In this document: piece after piece, positions 1-7,400 of the stretch
Layout of the letters: the number at the start of each line of letters is the position of its first letter
How positions within the stretch are numbered: the stretch's first letter is position 1
DNA from: Chlorobium sp.
GTDB taxonomy: Bacteria; Bacteroidota; Chlorobiia; Chlorobiales; Chlorobiaceae
DNA length: 25,077 bases
Direction of reading: 5' to 3'
NCBI GenBank assembly: GCA_028278005.1
Contig: JANQFD010000019.1
Coordinates: 1 to 25,077 of the forward strand
Program-made: the position numbers and the translations under genes
Notes under the pieces: model-generated
Databases searched by the model: none
What the model was told of the DNA's origin: nothing
The model's input: the letters and a program-made list of their open reading frames with translations, nothing else

Positions 1-44
1 CCGGCACTTATTAATCAACCGTTCCCTCTTTTTCCGTCCGGCAG

Positions 45-809
45 CTACCAACTTCCTGAAGCTCCTCCACCGCCGAAACTTCCACCGCCGCCACCGAAAC
101 CTGAACCGCGGCTGCCTCCGCCATAAAAACCGCCGGAACCGTGGGGTCCGGTAAATATCAACGGTCCGGAACCGTGACCGCTTCCACCACGCGGGGCCTG
201 ACCATAAAAGTACAGGATCAGGATCAAAACAATCAGAATCGGCAGAAGAGAACCTCCGCCTTCTTCAGAAACCTCGTCCTCCGGCAAGGCTGTATATTCT
301 CCCTGGACAGCGGCAATGATCATATCGATACCCCGGAGAAAACCCTGATCAAACTCTCCCTTTCTGAACAACGGTACAATATGGTTATCGACAATCCGTC
401 CGGCGGTTAAATCTGTCAGTGCGCCTTCGAGTCCGTAACCGACCTCAATCCTTACTTTACGGTCTTTTTTTGCAACCAGAAGCAACGCGCCGTTATCAAA
501 TTCTTTCTGTCCGATCCCCCAAGCCTCTGCAACCCGGATTGAGAACTCCTCAAGAGGTTCACCGTCGAGCGATTCCACGGTTAGAATGACTACCTGGGTC
601 GATTCATCCTTTTCAAGACGCACAAGCTTTTCGTTTATCACCTGTTCAACGGTATCGGAAATCATCGATGCGTTGTCGTTGACCCTGCCGCTCAATTGGG
701 GAATCTCGACGGCCAGGCTGACCGGCAAAAAAAGCAGCAGTTGCATGAAAATAAACGACACGCCGCACGTAATGAGCGGCAACCATCGTTGTTGAAGACA
801 TGCTGTCAT
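45..809 (-). CDS. TPM-domain (YgcG-like) membrane-anchored protein
   Basis: The product is about 254 aa and is probably exported and membrane-anchored. It has an N-terminal hydrophobic signal (about residues 10-34), a TPM domain (about 35-165) with the family features NDNA near residue 45 and DNGALLLVAKKDRKVRIEVGYGLEG near 106-129, a transmembrane segment (about 188-202), and a Gly/Ser-rich tail ending GGGGSFGGGGASGSW. TPM proteins of this type are of uncertain biochemical role; relatives act in photosystem II repair in plants or pair with LemA in bacteria. I take the ATG at 809 as the start. It overlaps the lemA stop as TGATG, so translation is probably coupled; a TTG one codon upstream also keeps the frame open but lies inside the lemA stop. 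lemA is immediately upstream on the same strand. The family call is firm, the function is not known. Confidence 0.88.
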   Translation of the reverse strand: MTACLQQRWLPLITCGVSFIFMQLLLFLPVSLAVEIPQLSGRVNDNASMISDTVEQVINEKLVRLEKDESTQVVILTVESLDGEPLEEFSIRVAEAWGIGQKEFDNGALLLVAKKDRKVRIEVGYGLEGALTDLTAGRIVDNHIVPLFRKGEFDQGFLRGIDMIIAAVQGEYTALPEDEVSEEGGGSLLPILIVLILILYFYGQAPRGGSGHGSGPLIFTGPHGSGGFYGGGSRGSGFGGGGGSFGGGGASGSW

Positions 810-1396
810 CAAAACTCTACCTGAGGCACCTGTTGAGCTGCGGCATCGCCCTTGAAATATTCTTTCGGCTTGAGATGAAGAAGAATACCGTTGGTCAGAG
901 AGTTCGGGAACATTCTGATGGAATAGTTGAATGTCTCGACCGAGGCATTATACCTCTGGCGTGCCACGCTGATTCTGTTCTCAGTGCCTTCGAGCTGGTT
1001 CTGCAAATCCCTGAAGTTCTGGTTCGCCTTCAGCTCCGGGTACCTCTCGACAACTACCATGAGCCTGGAAAGCATGGAAGAGAGCTCTCCCTGTGCACTT
1101 TGAAATTGAGCCATAGCCGCAGGATCGCTGAGCATTTCAGGTGTCAGCTGTACGGAAGATGCCTTTGAACGGGCTTCAATGACTTTCGTGAGGGTCTCCT
1201 GCTCAAAATCTGCAGCTCCTTTTACAGTTGAAACGAGATTTGGCACCAGGTCTGCTCTCCTTTGAAGCTGGGATTCAAGATCTCCCCAGGCTTTGCTGAC
1301 CCCTTCTTCATTCTGCTGCATGGTGTTGTACCCACAACCGCTGAAGGTTGCAGCGAGAAAAACGACCGTGAGAAGTCTCAGGATTCCGGATTTCAT
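809..1396 (-). CDS. lemA: LemA family lipoprotein
   Basis: This 195-aa protein has a short signal sequence ending in a lipobox-like FSGC, with Cys21 as the likely lipidated residue. The LemA core follows: GYNTMQQNEEGVSKAWGD, then QLQRRADLVPNLVSTVKG, and the conserved YPELKANQNFRDLQNQLEG segment near residues 118-136. The mature protein is probably a helical bundle held at the membrane and facing the periplasm. LemA proteins are widespread but their role is not settled. A good ribosome-binding site (AGGAG, 7 nt before the ATG) fixes the start. It is the first gene of a two-gene unit with the TPM-domain gene, an arrangement common in other bacteria. Phe at lipobox position -3 is slightly unusual, so lipidation is likely rather than certain. 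Confidence 0.93.
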   Translation of the reverse strand: MKSGILRLLTVVFLAATFSGCGYNTMQQNEEGVSKAWGDLESQLQRRADLVPNLVSTVKGAADFEQETLTKVIEARSKASSVQLTPEMLSDPAAMAQFQSAQGELSSMLSRLMVVVERYPELKANQNFRDLQNQLEGTENRISVARQRYNASVETFNYSIRMFPNSLTNGILLHLKPKEYFKGDAAAQQVPQVEF

Positions 1397-1403
1397 GGAT
1401 TTT

Positions 1404-1408
1404 CTCCT
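1404..1408 (-). promoter_or_regulatory. Ribosome-binding site of lemA
   Basis: AGGAG on the minus strand lies 7 nt upstream of the lemA ATG. It is one of the few canonical Shine-Dalgarno sites in this window and supports the ATG at 1396 as the start. Confidence 0.75.
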
Positions 1409-1449
1409 TTTCTATCGGTTTCGGTTATGCTTTCCATACTATTTACTGA

Positions 1450-1608
1450 CCGGAGCAAAAAAGCGATCATCGATGGCATGATAGTGCCCCTGATCTTTCA
1501 GAGGATGGTTTTTACCACGCTGATTCATCTGAGCGGTCACCCGGAAAACAGGGAATGCTGTATGAGCTTGAAAAAGATAACGATTCTTTCAAACTGATGA
1601 AACGATAA
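1450..1608 (+). pseudogene. Start-less ORF remnant (52 codons)
   Basis: Reading + strand, an open frame runs from just after a TGA at 1447-1449 to a TAA at 1606-1608. It encodes 52 residues rich in Asp, Ser, Glu and Lys, including RWHDSAPDLSEDGFYHAD and a C-terminal GMLYELEKDNDSFKLMKR. It has no usable start except an internal ATG that would give 17 residues. The balanced charged composition looks like the tail of a real protein rather than random translation, so I infer the 3' end of a decayed or truncated gene. I do not recognise the family. Repeat copy A begins 23 nt after the stop in the same orientation. A chance open frame is the main alternative. Confidence 0.3.
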
Positions 1609-1631
1609 GGCGCCTTGTCGATCAGGATAAT

Positions 1632-1721
1632 GGGCTCCTCTAAAAAGTGTCATGAGTCCCGATTGCATCGGGATAAACTTCAAGACCGGAATGTCCTGCC
1701 AAGTCGGGATGAAACAGCAAT
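1632..1721 (+). repeat. Dispersed intergenic repeat, copy A
   Basis: This stretch of about 90 nt matches copy B (2686-2776, opposite strand) along its length. The best block is 21 identical bases covering TGTCATGAGTCCCGATTGCA plus the next T, and the similarity continues through GGATAAAC, ACCGGA, TGTCCTG and a terminal GCAAT. It contains a perfect 7-bp hairpin with a 3-nt loop, TCCCGATTGCATCGGGA, at 1657-1673. The leading edge (GGGCTCCTCT) also matches copies B and C. It lies within the 433-nt gap 1397-1829, which otherwise holds only the ORF remnant and AT-rich DNA before the next gene. Confidence 0.85.
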
Positions 1722-1829
1722 CTGGGCGCGCAATGAGTTTATAAGAGGTACCCTGATACAAGCTCTCTTTTTTTAGGCGGAAATAGCATATATTACTTTT
1801 TTTATACATCCAACCATATCCGCCCTGAC

Positions 1830-2657
1830 ATGAGGACACGCATTCTCCCCCTGATCATTCTTCTTTGCGCCTTTTCCGAAAAAGCTTCCGGAAGCTTTGC
1901 ATTCAATAAACCCGATGCGAGGGTTCAGGCGATGGGAGGCGCAGGCGTTGCGCTGGAAAACCCTCCTTTCGGCGTGCTTAATAATCCCGCATCGGGTGTT
2001 ACGGGAGAAACATGGTTTGCCGGGGTTTCATATGCGATTCCTTTCCACGAAGAATCGTTTGACAGCTTTCACGGCATACTCTACAAAAGCGGTTTACCGT
2101 TTGATCGAGATGGCAATGCCGGGATTTCGTGGCAGCGCTACGGTTCATCATCCTATCGGGAAACAAGCACGCAAATCTCTTACTCCACCAAAATTGCAGG
2201 ATCTTTCCGTGCGGGCATTTCGGCCGGAATCCTCGAGCTTCATACCGATAGCAACGGATCGGACTCCTCGGTTGGAATCAGCATCGGAGCACTCGCTCCC
2301 GTTTCTCCCTTCGTAAATCTTGGATTTGCACTGCTCAATGTAAACCGGCCGAAAACAGGAAACGGCAATGAGACCGTTCCATCGAAAATTGTCGCCGGAG
2401 CATCGTACAGGCCTGAAAAAAGCGTTTTGCTGACAGCGGAAATGGAAAAAATGGAAAGCAGAACCCCCAGGATACGGGCGGGCGGGGAAGTAAAGATATT
2501 GCCCTTTATGGCCCTGAGAGCCGGAGTTACCACCGAGCCCTCGACGTTCTCCGGAGGAACAGGATTTATATTCGGTAACATTCAGGGTGATTTCAGCCTT
2601 GTCCGGCACCCTGAACTCGGAACAGGGACATGGTATACCATCAGAGCCATGTTCTGA
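1830..2657 (+). CDS. PorV/UPF0164-like outer-membrane beta-barrel protein
   Basis: The 275-aa product has a signal peptide (about residues 1-22) followed by RVQAMGGAGVAL and then LNNPAS near residues 31-55. This is the N-terminal signature of PorV/UPF0164 and related FadL-like barrel proteins. The rest is alternating Gly/Ser/aromatic strands, and it ends in Trp-Tyr-Thr-Ile-Arg-Ala-Met-Phe with a terminal Phe, as expected for a strand recognised by the BAM machine. It should sit in the outer membrane; substrate and partner are unknown. No strong Shine-Dalgarno precedes the ATG at 1830. The gene stands alone, divergent from lemA and convergent with spoT, and is bracketed by inverted repeat copies A and B. 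Full type IX secretion genes are not present here, so a role in that pathway should not be assumed. Confidence 0.8.
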   Translation: MRTRILPLIILLCAFSEKASGSFAFNKPDARVQAMGGAGVALENPPFGVLNNPASGVTGETWFAGVSYAIPFHEESFDSFHGILYKSGLPFDRDGNAGISWQRYGSSSYRETSTQISYSTKIAGSFRAGISAGILELHTDSNGSDSSVGISIGALAPVSPFVNLGFALLNVNRPKTGNGNETVPSKIVAGASYRPEKSVLLTAEMEKMESRTPRIRAGGEVKILPFMALRAGVTTEPSTFSGGTGFIFGNIQGDFSLVRHPELGTGTWYTIRAMF

Positions 2658-2685
2658 AGGGCGCTTCTGTTTATTCCGCGTTTCA

Positions 2686-2776
2686 ATTGCATCGTTGATA
2701 CCGATTCTCCAGGACAATCCGGTTTTGCAGTTTATCCGTATGCAATCGGGACTCATGACAATAAACGGAGACGCCC
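2686..2776 (-). repeat. Dispersed intergenic repeat, copy B (inverted to A)
   Basis: Read on the minus strand, this is a second copy of the repeat at 1632-1721. It starts GGGCGTCTCC, contains TGTCATGAGTCCCGATTGCA, and ends GCAAT. The hairpin that is perfect in copy A carries two changes here. It begins 21 nt after the spoT stop and runs in the same direction as spoT, filling most of the gap between spoT and the convergent barrel gene. On the plus strand, 2701-2722 can form an imperfect stem (CCGATT with AATCCGG) followed by TTTT, so the element might also end transcription of the barrel gene; that is a weak inference. Confidence 0.83.
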
Positions 2777-2797
2777 TGAAGCTCTCTGACGGGCCAA

Positions 2798-4993
2798 TCA
2801 ACTGATAAGCCGTTCAACGGAAAAAACCCCCTGCACTTTTTTGATTTTATCCATCAGCGACTGAAGGCGTGAGATATTTTTCACATAAATCATCACGGTT
2901 CCGATAAACATGCCTCCCTTGGCATGGAGCGAGATGCTGCGGATATTGGTATCCGACTTGGAAAGCACGCCGGTTATCCGGTTTGTGATGCCTATGCGAT
3001 CTTCCCCGACGACCTTTATGCCTGCAAGGAATTCAGTTTCAACCTTTCGGTTCCAGGAAACACTCACAACGCGCTCACTTTTCAGCAGGCTTTCATTGGT
3101 GACGTTTATGCAGTTTTTCCGGTGAATTTTTGCAAACCCCTCCTTGGTAACAAAACCGATAATGTCATCTCCCGGAACAGGTTTGCAGCATTTTGCATAA
3201 GAGTAGGCAATATTTGGCAGACCCTCTATGACGACCTCATCCTTCCCTGTGTGTTCTCCTTCTCTTGACTTCCGAGCCTGTTCGGCAAATGCATCGTAAA
3301 GCTTCTCGTCGGACTGAACTGTTTCAGGAGGCAGGGTCTGTCTTTCATGCTCAGAAAAACTTTGTATGACTTTCTGGCCGTCGATCTGCTGGTTGGCGAG
3401 GGCACTGAAAAAGTCTGCCGGAGTCTTGATACCGTATTTACGAACCTGCTTGATGATATCGTTGTCCGTCAGCAGTTTTTTTGTGCCCGCGAGCATCTTG
3501 TCCCACATGTTGCGCCCTTTTTCAATCTGTCGCCGGCGCTCTTCATTGATTGCCGATCGTACTTTCATGCGTGCCCGGTGGGTCACGACAAATTTCAACC
3601 AGTCCGCTTTGGGTTTTTGGTTTTTTGACGTGATGATTTCAACACGATCACCCGACCTCAGTTCCGAATTCAGCCTGACAATCTTACCGTTTACTTTGGC
3701 ACCAATGCAGCCGTTGCCTACCTCAGTATGAATTGCATAGGCAAAATCGATCGGGGTTGCACCTGCAGGCAGCGTCTTCATATCACCCTTGGGTGTAAAA
3801 AGGTAGATTTCCTCGTGATACAGGTTGAGCTTGAAACCCTCCATAAAAGAGGCTGCCGAATCCGCATCCTTGATAAGATCTCGCGCCCACTTCAGGAACG
3901 TGTCTATTGTAGCATCATCCCTTGATACTTTTTCCTTGTACCTCCAGTGAGCCGCCACACCGAATTCTGCAAATTCATGCATCCGCCTGGTTCTGATCTG
4001 CACCTCTATGACCCTCCCTTTCGGCCCAAGGATAGCTGAATGCAGTGACTGGTATCCGTTGTGCTTGGGAATGGATATATAGTCCTTGAAATGCTGGGGA
4101 AGAGGCGGATGTTTCTGCGTGATGTAGCTATACGCGGCAAAACAGTCGGAAATGCGTTCCGAATCGATAATTATCCTGATCCCGTAAAGATCATGAATAT
4201 CCTCAAACCGTTTGTTCTTGAAACGCATTTTGTTGTAGATCGAAAACAGATGCTTTGCCCTTCCCTGAACCTCCACCTTGAAACCCTGCTTTTCAAGATC
4301 CTGCGTGATGGGTACAATCATTTTGTCCAGATATGCTATCCGCTCTCCCCTGCTGAGGCGCACCTTTCTCTGAATGATCTCAAACATCTCAGGGTCTATA
4401 TACTTGAACGCCAGATTTTCAAGCTCGATTTTCATTTTTCCCAAGCCGAAGCGGTGTGCAAGCGGGGCATAAATATCCCTGGTCTCGAGCGCAATTTTCA
4501 TTCGGCGATGCTCCGGCAGAGCATCGAGAGTTCTCATGTTGTGCAGCCTGTCACAGAATTTGATAAGAATGACCCTTACATCCTTGACGACCGAAAGCAG
4601 CATCTTTCTGAAGCCTTCAGCCTGAGTGATCTCGCGATTGATCATTATCCCCGAGATCTTTGTAAGACCTTCAACGATGTCGGCAACCTCGGTACCCAGC
4701 TCGGCTGCAAGGTCTTCATAGGTATATTCGCTGTCTTCAATAACGTCATGCAACAATGCCGCAGCAACCGACACCCCGTCAAGAGGAAGCTCGGAGAGCA
4801 GTAACTTGGCAACCTCTACCGGATGATAGAAAAACGGCTCACCGGAAGCACGTTTTTCACCTTCGTGCGCCCGGTAGCACATAAAAAATGCCCGCTGAAT
4901 CAACGATTCATCGAAATCCCTGAGATTCTGACGGGCAAGCCGCAAGATCTCATGCATTTTTTCGTACTGACCCTTTTCAATCTGAGCCAACAT
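2798..4993 (-). CDS. rel: Bifunctional (p)ppGpp synthetase/hydrolase, Rel/SpoT family
   Basis: This 731-aa protein makes and degrades the stringent-response alarmone (p)ppGpp in the cytoplasm. The HD hydrolase domain (about 35-200) keeps its metal ligands: His57, the His82-Asp83 pair and Asp148. The synthetase domain (about 235-350) has DIHDLYGIRI with Asp268, the GYQSLH nucleotide-binding segment with Tyr314, and VIEVQIRT with Glu330. A TGS domain follows (about 394-456, beginning IYLFTPKGD). Then come a helical region, a Cys-Cys/His/Cys zinc-finger-like segment (AKCCKPVPGDD to IHRKNC, about 600-628) and a C-terminal ACT domain (about 655-731). Both catalytic halves look intact, so this is a long bifunctional Rel. 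The ATG at 4993 is preceded by AGGA only 2 nt away, so an internal start at Met13 is possible. uvrB lies 173 nt upstream on the same strand. Confidence 0.97.
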   Translation of the reverse strand: MLAQIEKGQYEKMHEILRLARQNLRDFDESLIQRAFFMCYRAHEGEKRASGEPFFYHPVEVAKLLLSELPLDGVSVAAALLHDVIEDSEYTYEDLAAELGTEVADIVEGLTKISGIMINREITQAEGFRKMLLSVVKDVRVILIKFCDRLHNMRTLDALPEHRRMKIALETRDIYAPLAHRFGLGKMKIELENLAFKYIDPEMFEIIQRKVRLSRGERIAYLDKMIVPITQDLEKQGFKVEVQGRAKHLFSIYNKMRFKNKRFEDIHDLYGIRIIIDSERISDCFAAYSYITQKHPPLPQHFKDYISIPKHNGYQSLHSAILGPKGRVIEVQIRTRRMHEFAEFGVAAHWRYKEKVSRDDATIDTFLKWARDLIKDADSAASFMEGFKLNLYHEEIYLFTPKGDMKTLPAGATPIDFAYAIHTEVGNGCIGAKVNGKIVRLNSELRSGDRVEIITSKNQKPKADWLKFVVTHRARMKVRSAINEERRRQIEKGRNMWDKMLAGTKKLLTDNDIIKQVRKYGIKTPADFFSALANQQIDGQKVIQSFSEHERQTLPPETVQSDEKLYDAFAEQARKSREGEHTGKDEVVIEGLPNIAYSYAKCCKPVPGDDIIGFVTKEGFAKIHRKNCINVTNESLLKSERVVSVSWNRKVETEFLAGIKVVGEDRIGITNRITGVLSKSDTNIRSISLHAKGGMFIGTVMIYVKNISRLQSLMDKIKKVQGVFSVERLIS

Positions 4994-5033
4994 AATCCTG
5001 AATACCGATAATCTGGTTTGTGTTTTCTGTCTT

Positions 5034-5068
5034 TAGTAACAAGTAACGTGCGAGAAGTATCAAGTCAA
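5034..5068 (+). repeat. Degenerate heptanucleotide tandem repeat
   Basis: In the uvrB-spoT gap the sequence runs in a 7-nt period: TAGTAAC, AAGTAAC, GTGCGAG, AAGTATC, AAGTCAA. Four of the five units resemble AAGTAAC and the middle one has diverged. It is short and could be a decayed minisatellite. The rest of the 173-nt gap shows no gene or convincing terminator. Confidence 0.4.
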
Positions 5069-5166
5069 AGAAAAAACGTCGTTCATTGCTCACAAGATGA
5101 AGATAGCGTCAGGTTCACGGGTCTGCCGTGCAGTAAATCGTCTTCATTTCTTCACCGTCTTTCTTT

Positions 5167-7236
5167 TCAGGATTCCTTACCCGTCTCCTGCTCTTTTTCC
5201 TTGGCTGCCTGCTCCAGTTTCGCGATTTCATCCCGGAGATAGGCTGCTTTTTCGTACTCCATACTCCTCGCGGCCTCCTGCATCTCCAGTTTCAGGTTTT
5301 CCGACATTGCATAAAGATCTTCATACTCCAGCGCACCCTTGAGGTCTTCAAACATAATCTGTGATCGCTGCTCTATCCCCAGCCTCCTTCTCCTGAATCG
5401 AGCCTCGGCATCCGCCACTCCGGTTGTGTCGAGGACCTGATCGACCGATTTTACAATTGATGCGGGGGTAATGCCGTGCTCTTCGTTAAATCTCCGCTGG
5501 ACACTCCTTCTTCGATCGGTCTCCTCGATAACCGCACGCATGGAGTCGGTTACGCGATCTGCATAGAAAATAACCCTCCCTTCGATATTACGTGCCGCCC
5601 TGCCGGCGATCTGCATCAGGGATTTGCTGTCTCTGAGAAAACCTTCTTTGTCTGCATCGAGGATTGCGACCAGAGACACCTCCGGCAGGTCGAGCCCTTC
5701 TCTGAGAAGATTCACACCGACAAGCACGTCCACATCTCCAGCGCGAAGTTCCCTCAGGATCTGCATCCTTTCAAGACTTTTTATCTCTGAATGAAGGTAG
5801 CGCGCCCTCAGACCCGTTTTCCTGAGGAAACCATGAAGATCCTCGCTCATCCGCTTGGTCAGAGTCATCACCAGACATTTAAAACCTTTTTTTGTGTGCA
5901 ACCGGATCTCTTCGAGAAGATCGTCAATCTGACCGTTGACCGGACGGACAGAGATCTCGGGGTCAAGCAACCCGGTCGGCCTCACAAGCTGTTCGATCAC
6001 CGCTCCTCCGGTGCGCCGGAGTTCGTATTCGCCGGGGGTTGCACTGACGCTTATCAATTGAGGAACCATTGACTCAAACTCCTCGAAACGCAGCGGACGG
6101 TTGTCAAGTGCTGAAGGCAGCCTGAAACCGTATTCCACAAGGATGGTTTTCCTGGAACGATCACCGGCATACATACCCCGTATCTGCGGGAACGTGACAT
6201 GGGATTCATCGATGACCACAAGATAGTCTTCCGGAAAATAATCCAGCAGACAGTATGGTCTTTCCCCTTCTTTTCTGCCCGACAGGTAACGGGAATAATT
6301 TTCGATCCCCGAGCAGTACCCGAGTTCCTTCATCATCTCGATATCATAACGGGTCCTTTCCTCCAGTCTGCGTGCCTCTACAAGCTTGTCCAGGCCGCGA
6401 AGCACATTCAAGCGTTCAGCCAGCTCGTTTTCTATAGCCATTATTGCCTGCTTCAGTTTTTCTTCCTCAGCCACAAACTGCCGTGCAGGATAAACAAACG
6501 CATAGTCCTCATCACCGAGGATCTCACCGTTTCTGTGATCAAACAGCTGCAAACGATCGATTTCGTTTCCGAAAAACTCAACCCTGAGAGCTGTTTCCTC
6601 ATGCATCGGCACCAGATCGATAACATCGCCGCGCACCCTGAATTTTCCGGGTGAAAGATCATGATCGTCCCTGACAAAATGAAGCGATACAAGCTGACGC
6701 AGAAACGTTTCGCGCTGCATCTCCATGTTTTTCCGAAGTTCGATAATCTGCGCTTTCCAGTCTTCCGGAGAGCCGAGGCCGTAAATGCAACTTACAGAAC
6801 TAACGACAATTACATCCCTTCTGCCGCTGAGCAGAGCACTGGTTGCCTTGAGCCTGAGCCGTTCGATCTCATCGTTTATCCGAAGATCCTTGGCAATATA
6901 CTTGTCCATGGAAGGGAGATATGCTTCCGGCTGGTAAAAATCGTAATAGCTGATGAAATATTCCACGGCATTATGCGGGAAAAACTGCTTGATTTCACCG
7001 TAAAGCTGAGCAGCGAGCGTCTTGTTATGGCTGATAACCAGAACCGGCTTTTCAACAGCCTGAATAACATTTGCTATCGTGAATGTTTTTCCCGAGCCGG
7101 TAACACCAAGCAATACCTGACAGTCTTCTCCTTTCAGAACGCCGCCGCTAAGCGCTCTGATTGCTTCAGGCTGATCGCCTTTCGGCTCATAGCTGCTCTC
7201 GAGCCTGTAGACATTCCCGCTATTGTCTTTCATCAT
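5167..7236 (-). CDS. uvrB: Excinuclease ABC subunit B
   Basis: UvrB (689 aa) is the DNA-damage verification helicase of nucleotide excision repair; it receives DNA from UvrA and recruits UvrC. The sequence shows Walker A GVTGSGKT (44-51), the beta-hairpin segment YYDFYQPEAYLPSMDKYI (97-114), a DESH Walker B box near residue 345, helicase motifs in the second half including GVNLLREGLDLPEVSLV and QIAGRAARN, and a C-terminal UVR motif (about 646-680) that contacts UvrC. Length is normal for the family. Two Met codons are adjacent at the start, with AAGG directly before the first, so either may be used. It reads toward spoT with a 173-nt gap; its upstream side is a divergent region shared with the M16 peptidase gene. 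Confidence 0.98.
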   Translation of the reverse strand: MMKDNSGNVYRLESSYEPKGDQPEAIRALSGGVLKGEDCQVLLGVTGSGKTFTIANVIQAVEKPVLVISHNKTLAAQLYGEIKQFFPHNAVEYFISYYDFYQPEAYLPSMDKYIAKDLRINDEIERLRLKATSALLSGRRDVIVVSSVSCIYGLGSPEDWKAQIIELRKNMEMQRETFLRQLVSLHFVRDDHDLSPGKFRVRGDVIDLVPMHEETALRVEFFGNEIDRLQLFDHRNGEILGDEDYAFVYPARQFVAEEEKLKQAIMAIENELAERLNVLRGLDKLVEARRLEERTRYDIEMMKELGYCSGIENYSRYLSGRKEGERPYCLLDYFPEDYLVVIDESHVTFPQIRGMYAGDRSRKTILVEYGFRLPSALDNRPLRFEEFESMVPQLISVSATPGEYELRRTGGAVIEQLVRPTGLLDPEISVRPVNGQIDDLLEEIRLHTKKGFKCLVMTLTKRMSEDLHGFLRKTGLRARYLHSEIKSLERMQILRELRAGDVDVLVGVNLLREGLDLPEVSLVAILDADKEGFLRDSKSLMQIAGRAARNIEGRVIFYADRVTDSMRAVIEETDRRRSVQRRFNEEHGITPASIVKSVDQVLDTTGVADAEARFRRRRLGIEQRSQIMFEDLKGALEYEDLYAMSENLKLEMQEAARSMEYEKAAYLRDEIAKLEQAAKEKEQETGKES

Positions 7237-7400
7237 CCTTGCCGGTTTACTTCCCGCATATCATATGGCACATATCCGTACACGAGTACTCTGACCCTGT
7301 AACACTCATTTAAACTATTTATAAAATTTGTTAGTTCTTTGTCAGGGTTGTACCATGATAGCTTAAACAGGAAATTCTTTCTCAAGACACTGTACCGTAT
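7237..7400. promoter_or_regulatory. Divergent intergenic region uvrB / M16 peptidase
   Basis: These 164 nt separate two divergently transcribed genes, so promoters for both should lie here. The region is AT-rich, especially 7311-7340. I could not match a convincing -35/-10 pair on either strand (a TTGTCA at 7339-7344 lacks a good -10 at proper spacing), and no LexA-type operator was recognised in front of uvrB. Confidence 0.35.

Noticed and set aside
48..190. Low-complexity GGC/CCG-rich tract at the window start as a possible microsatellite
   Set aside because: It is the in-frame Gly/Ser-rich tail of the TPM-domain protein, common for this family.
4061..4804. 247-aa open frame on the + strand within spoT
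   Set aside because: It lies wholly antisense to well-conserved Rel/SpoT domains, has no recognisable motif, and is explained by codon bias of the real gene.
7339..7400. Possible sigma-70 promoter (TTGTCA) before the M16 gene
   Set aside because: No acceptable -10 at 16-18 nt spacing; promoter rules for this lineage are also uncertain.
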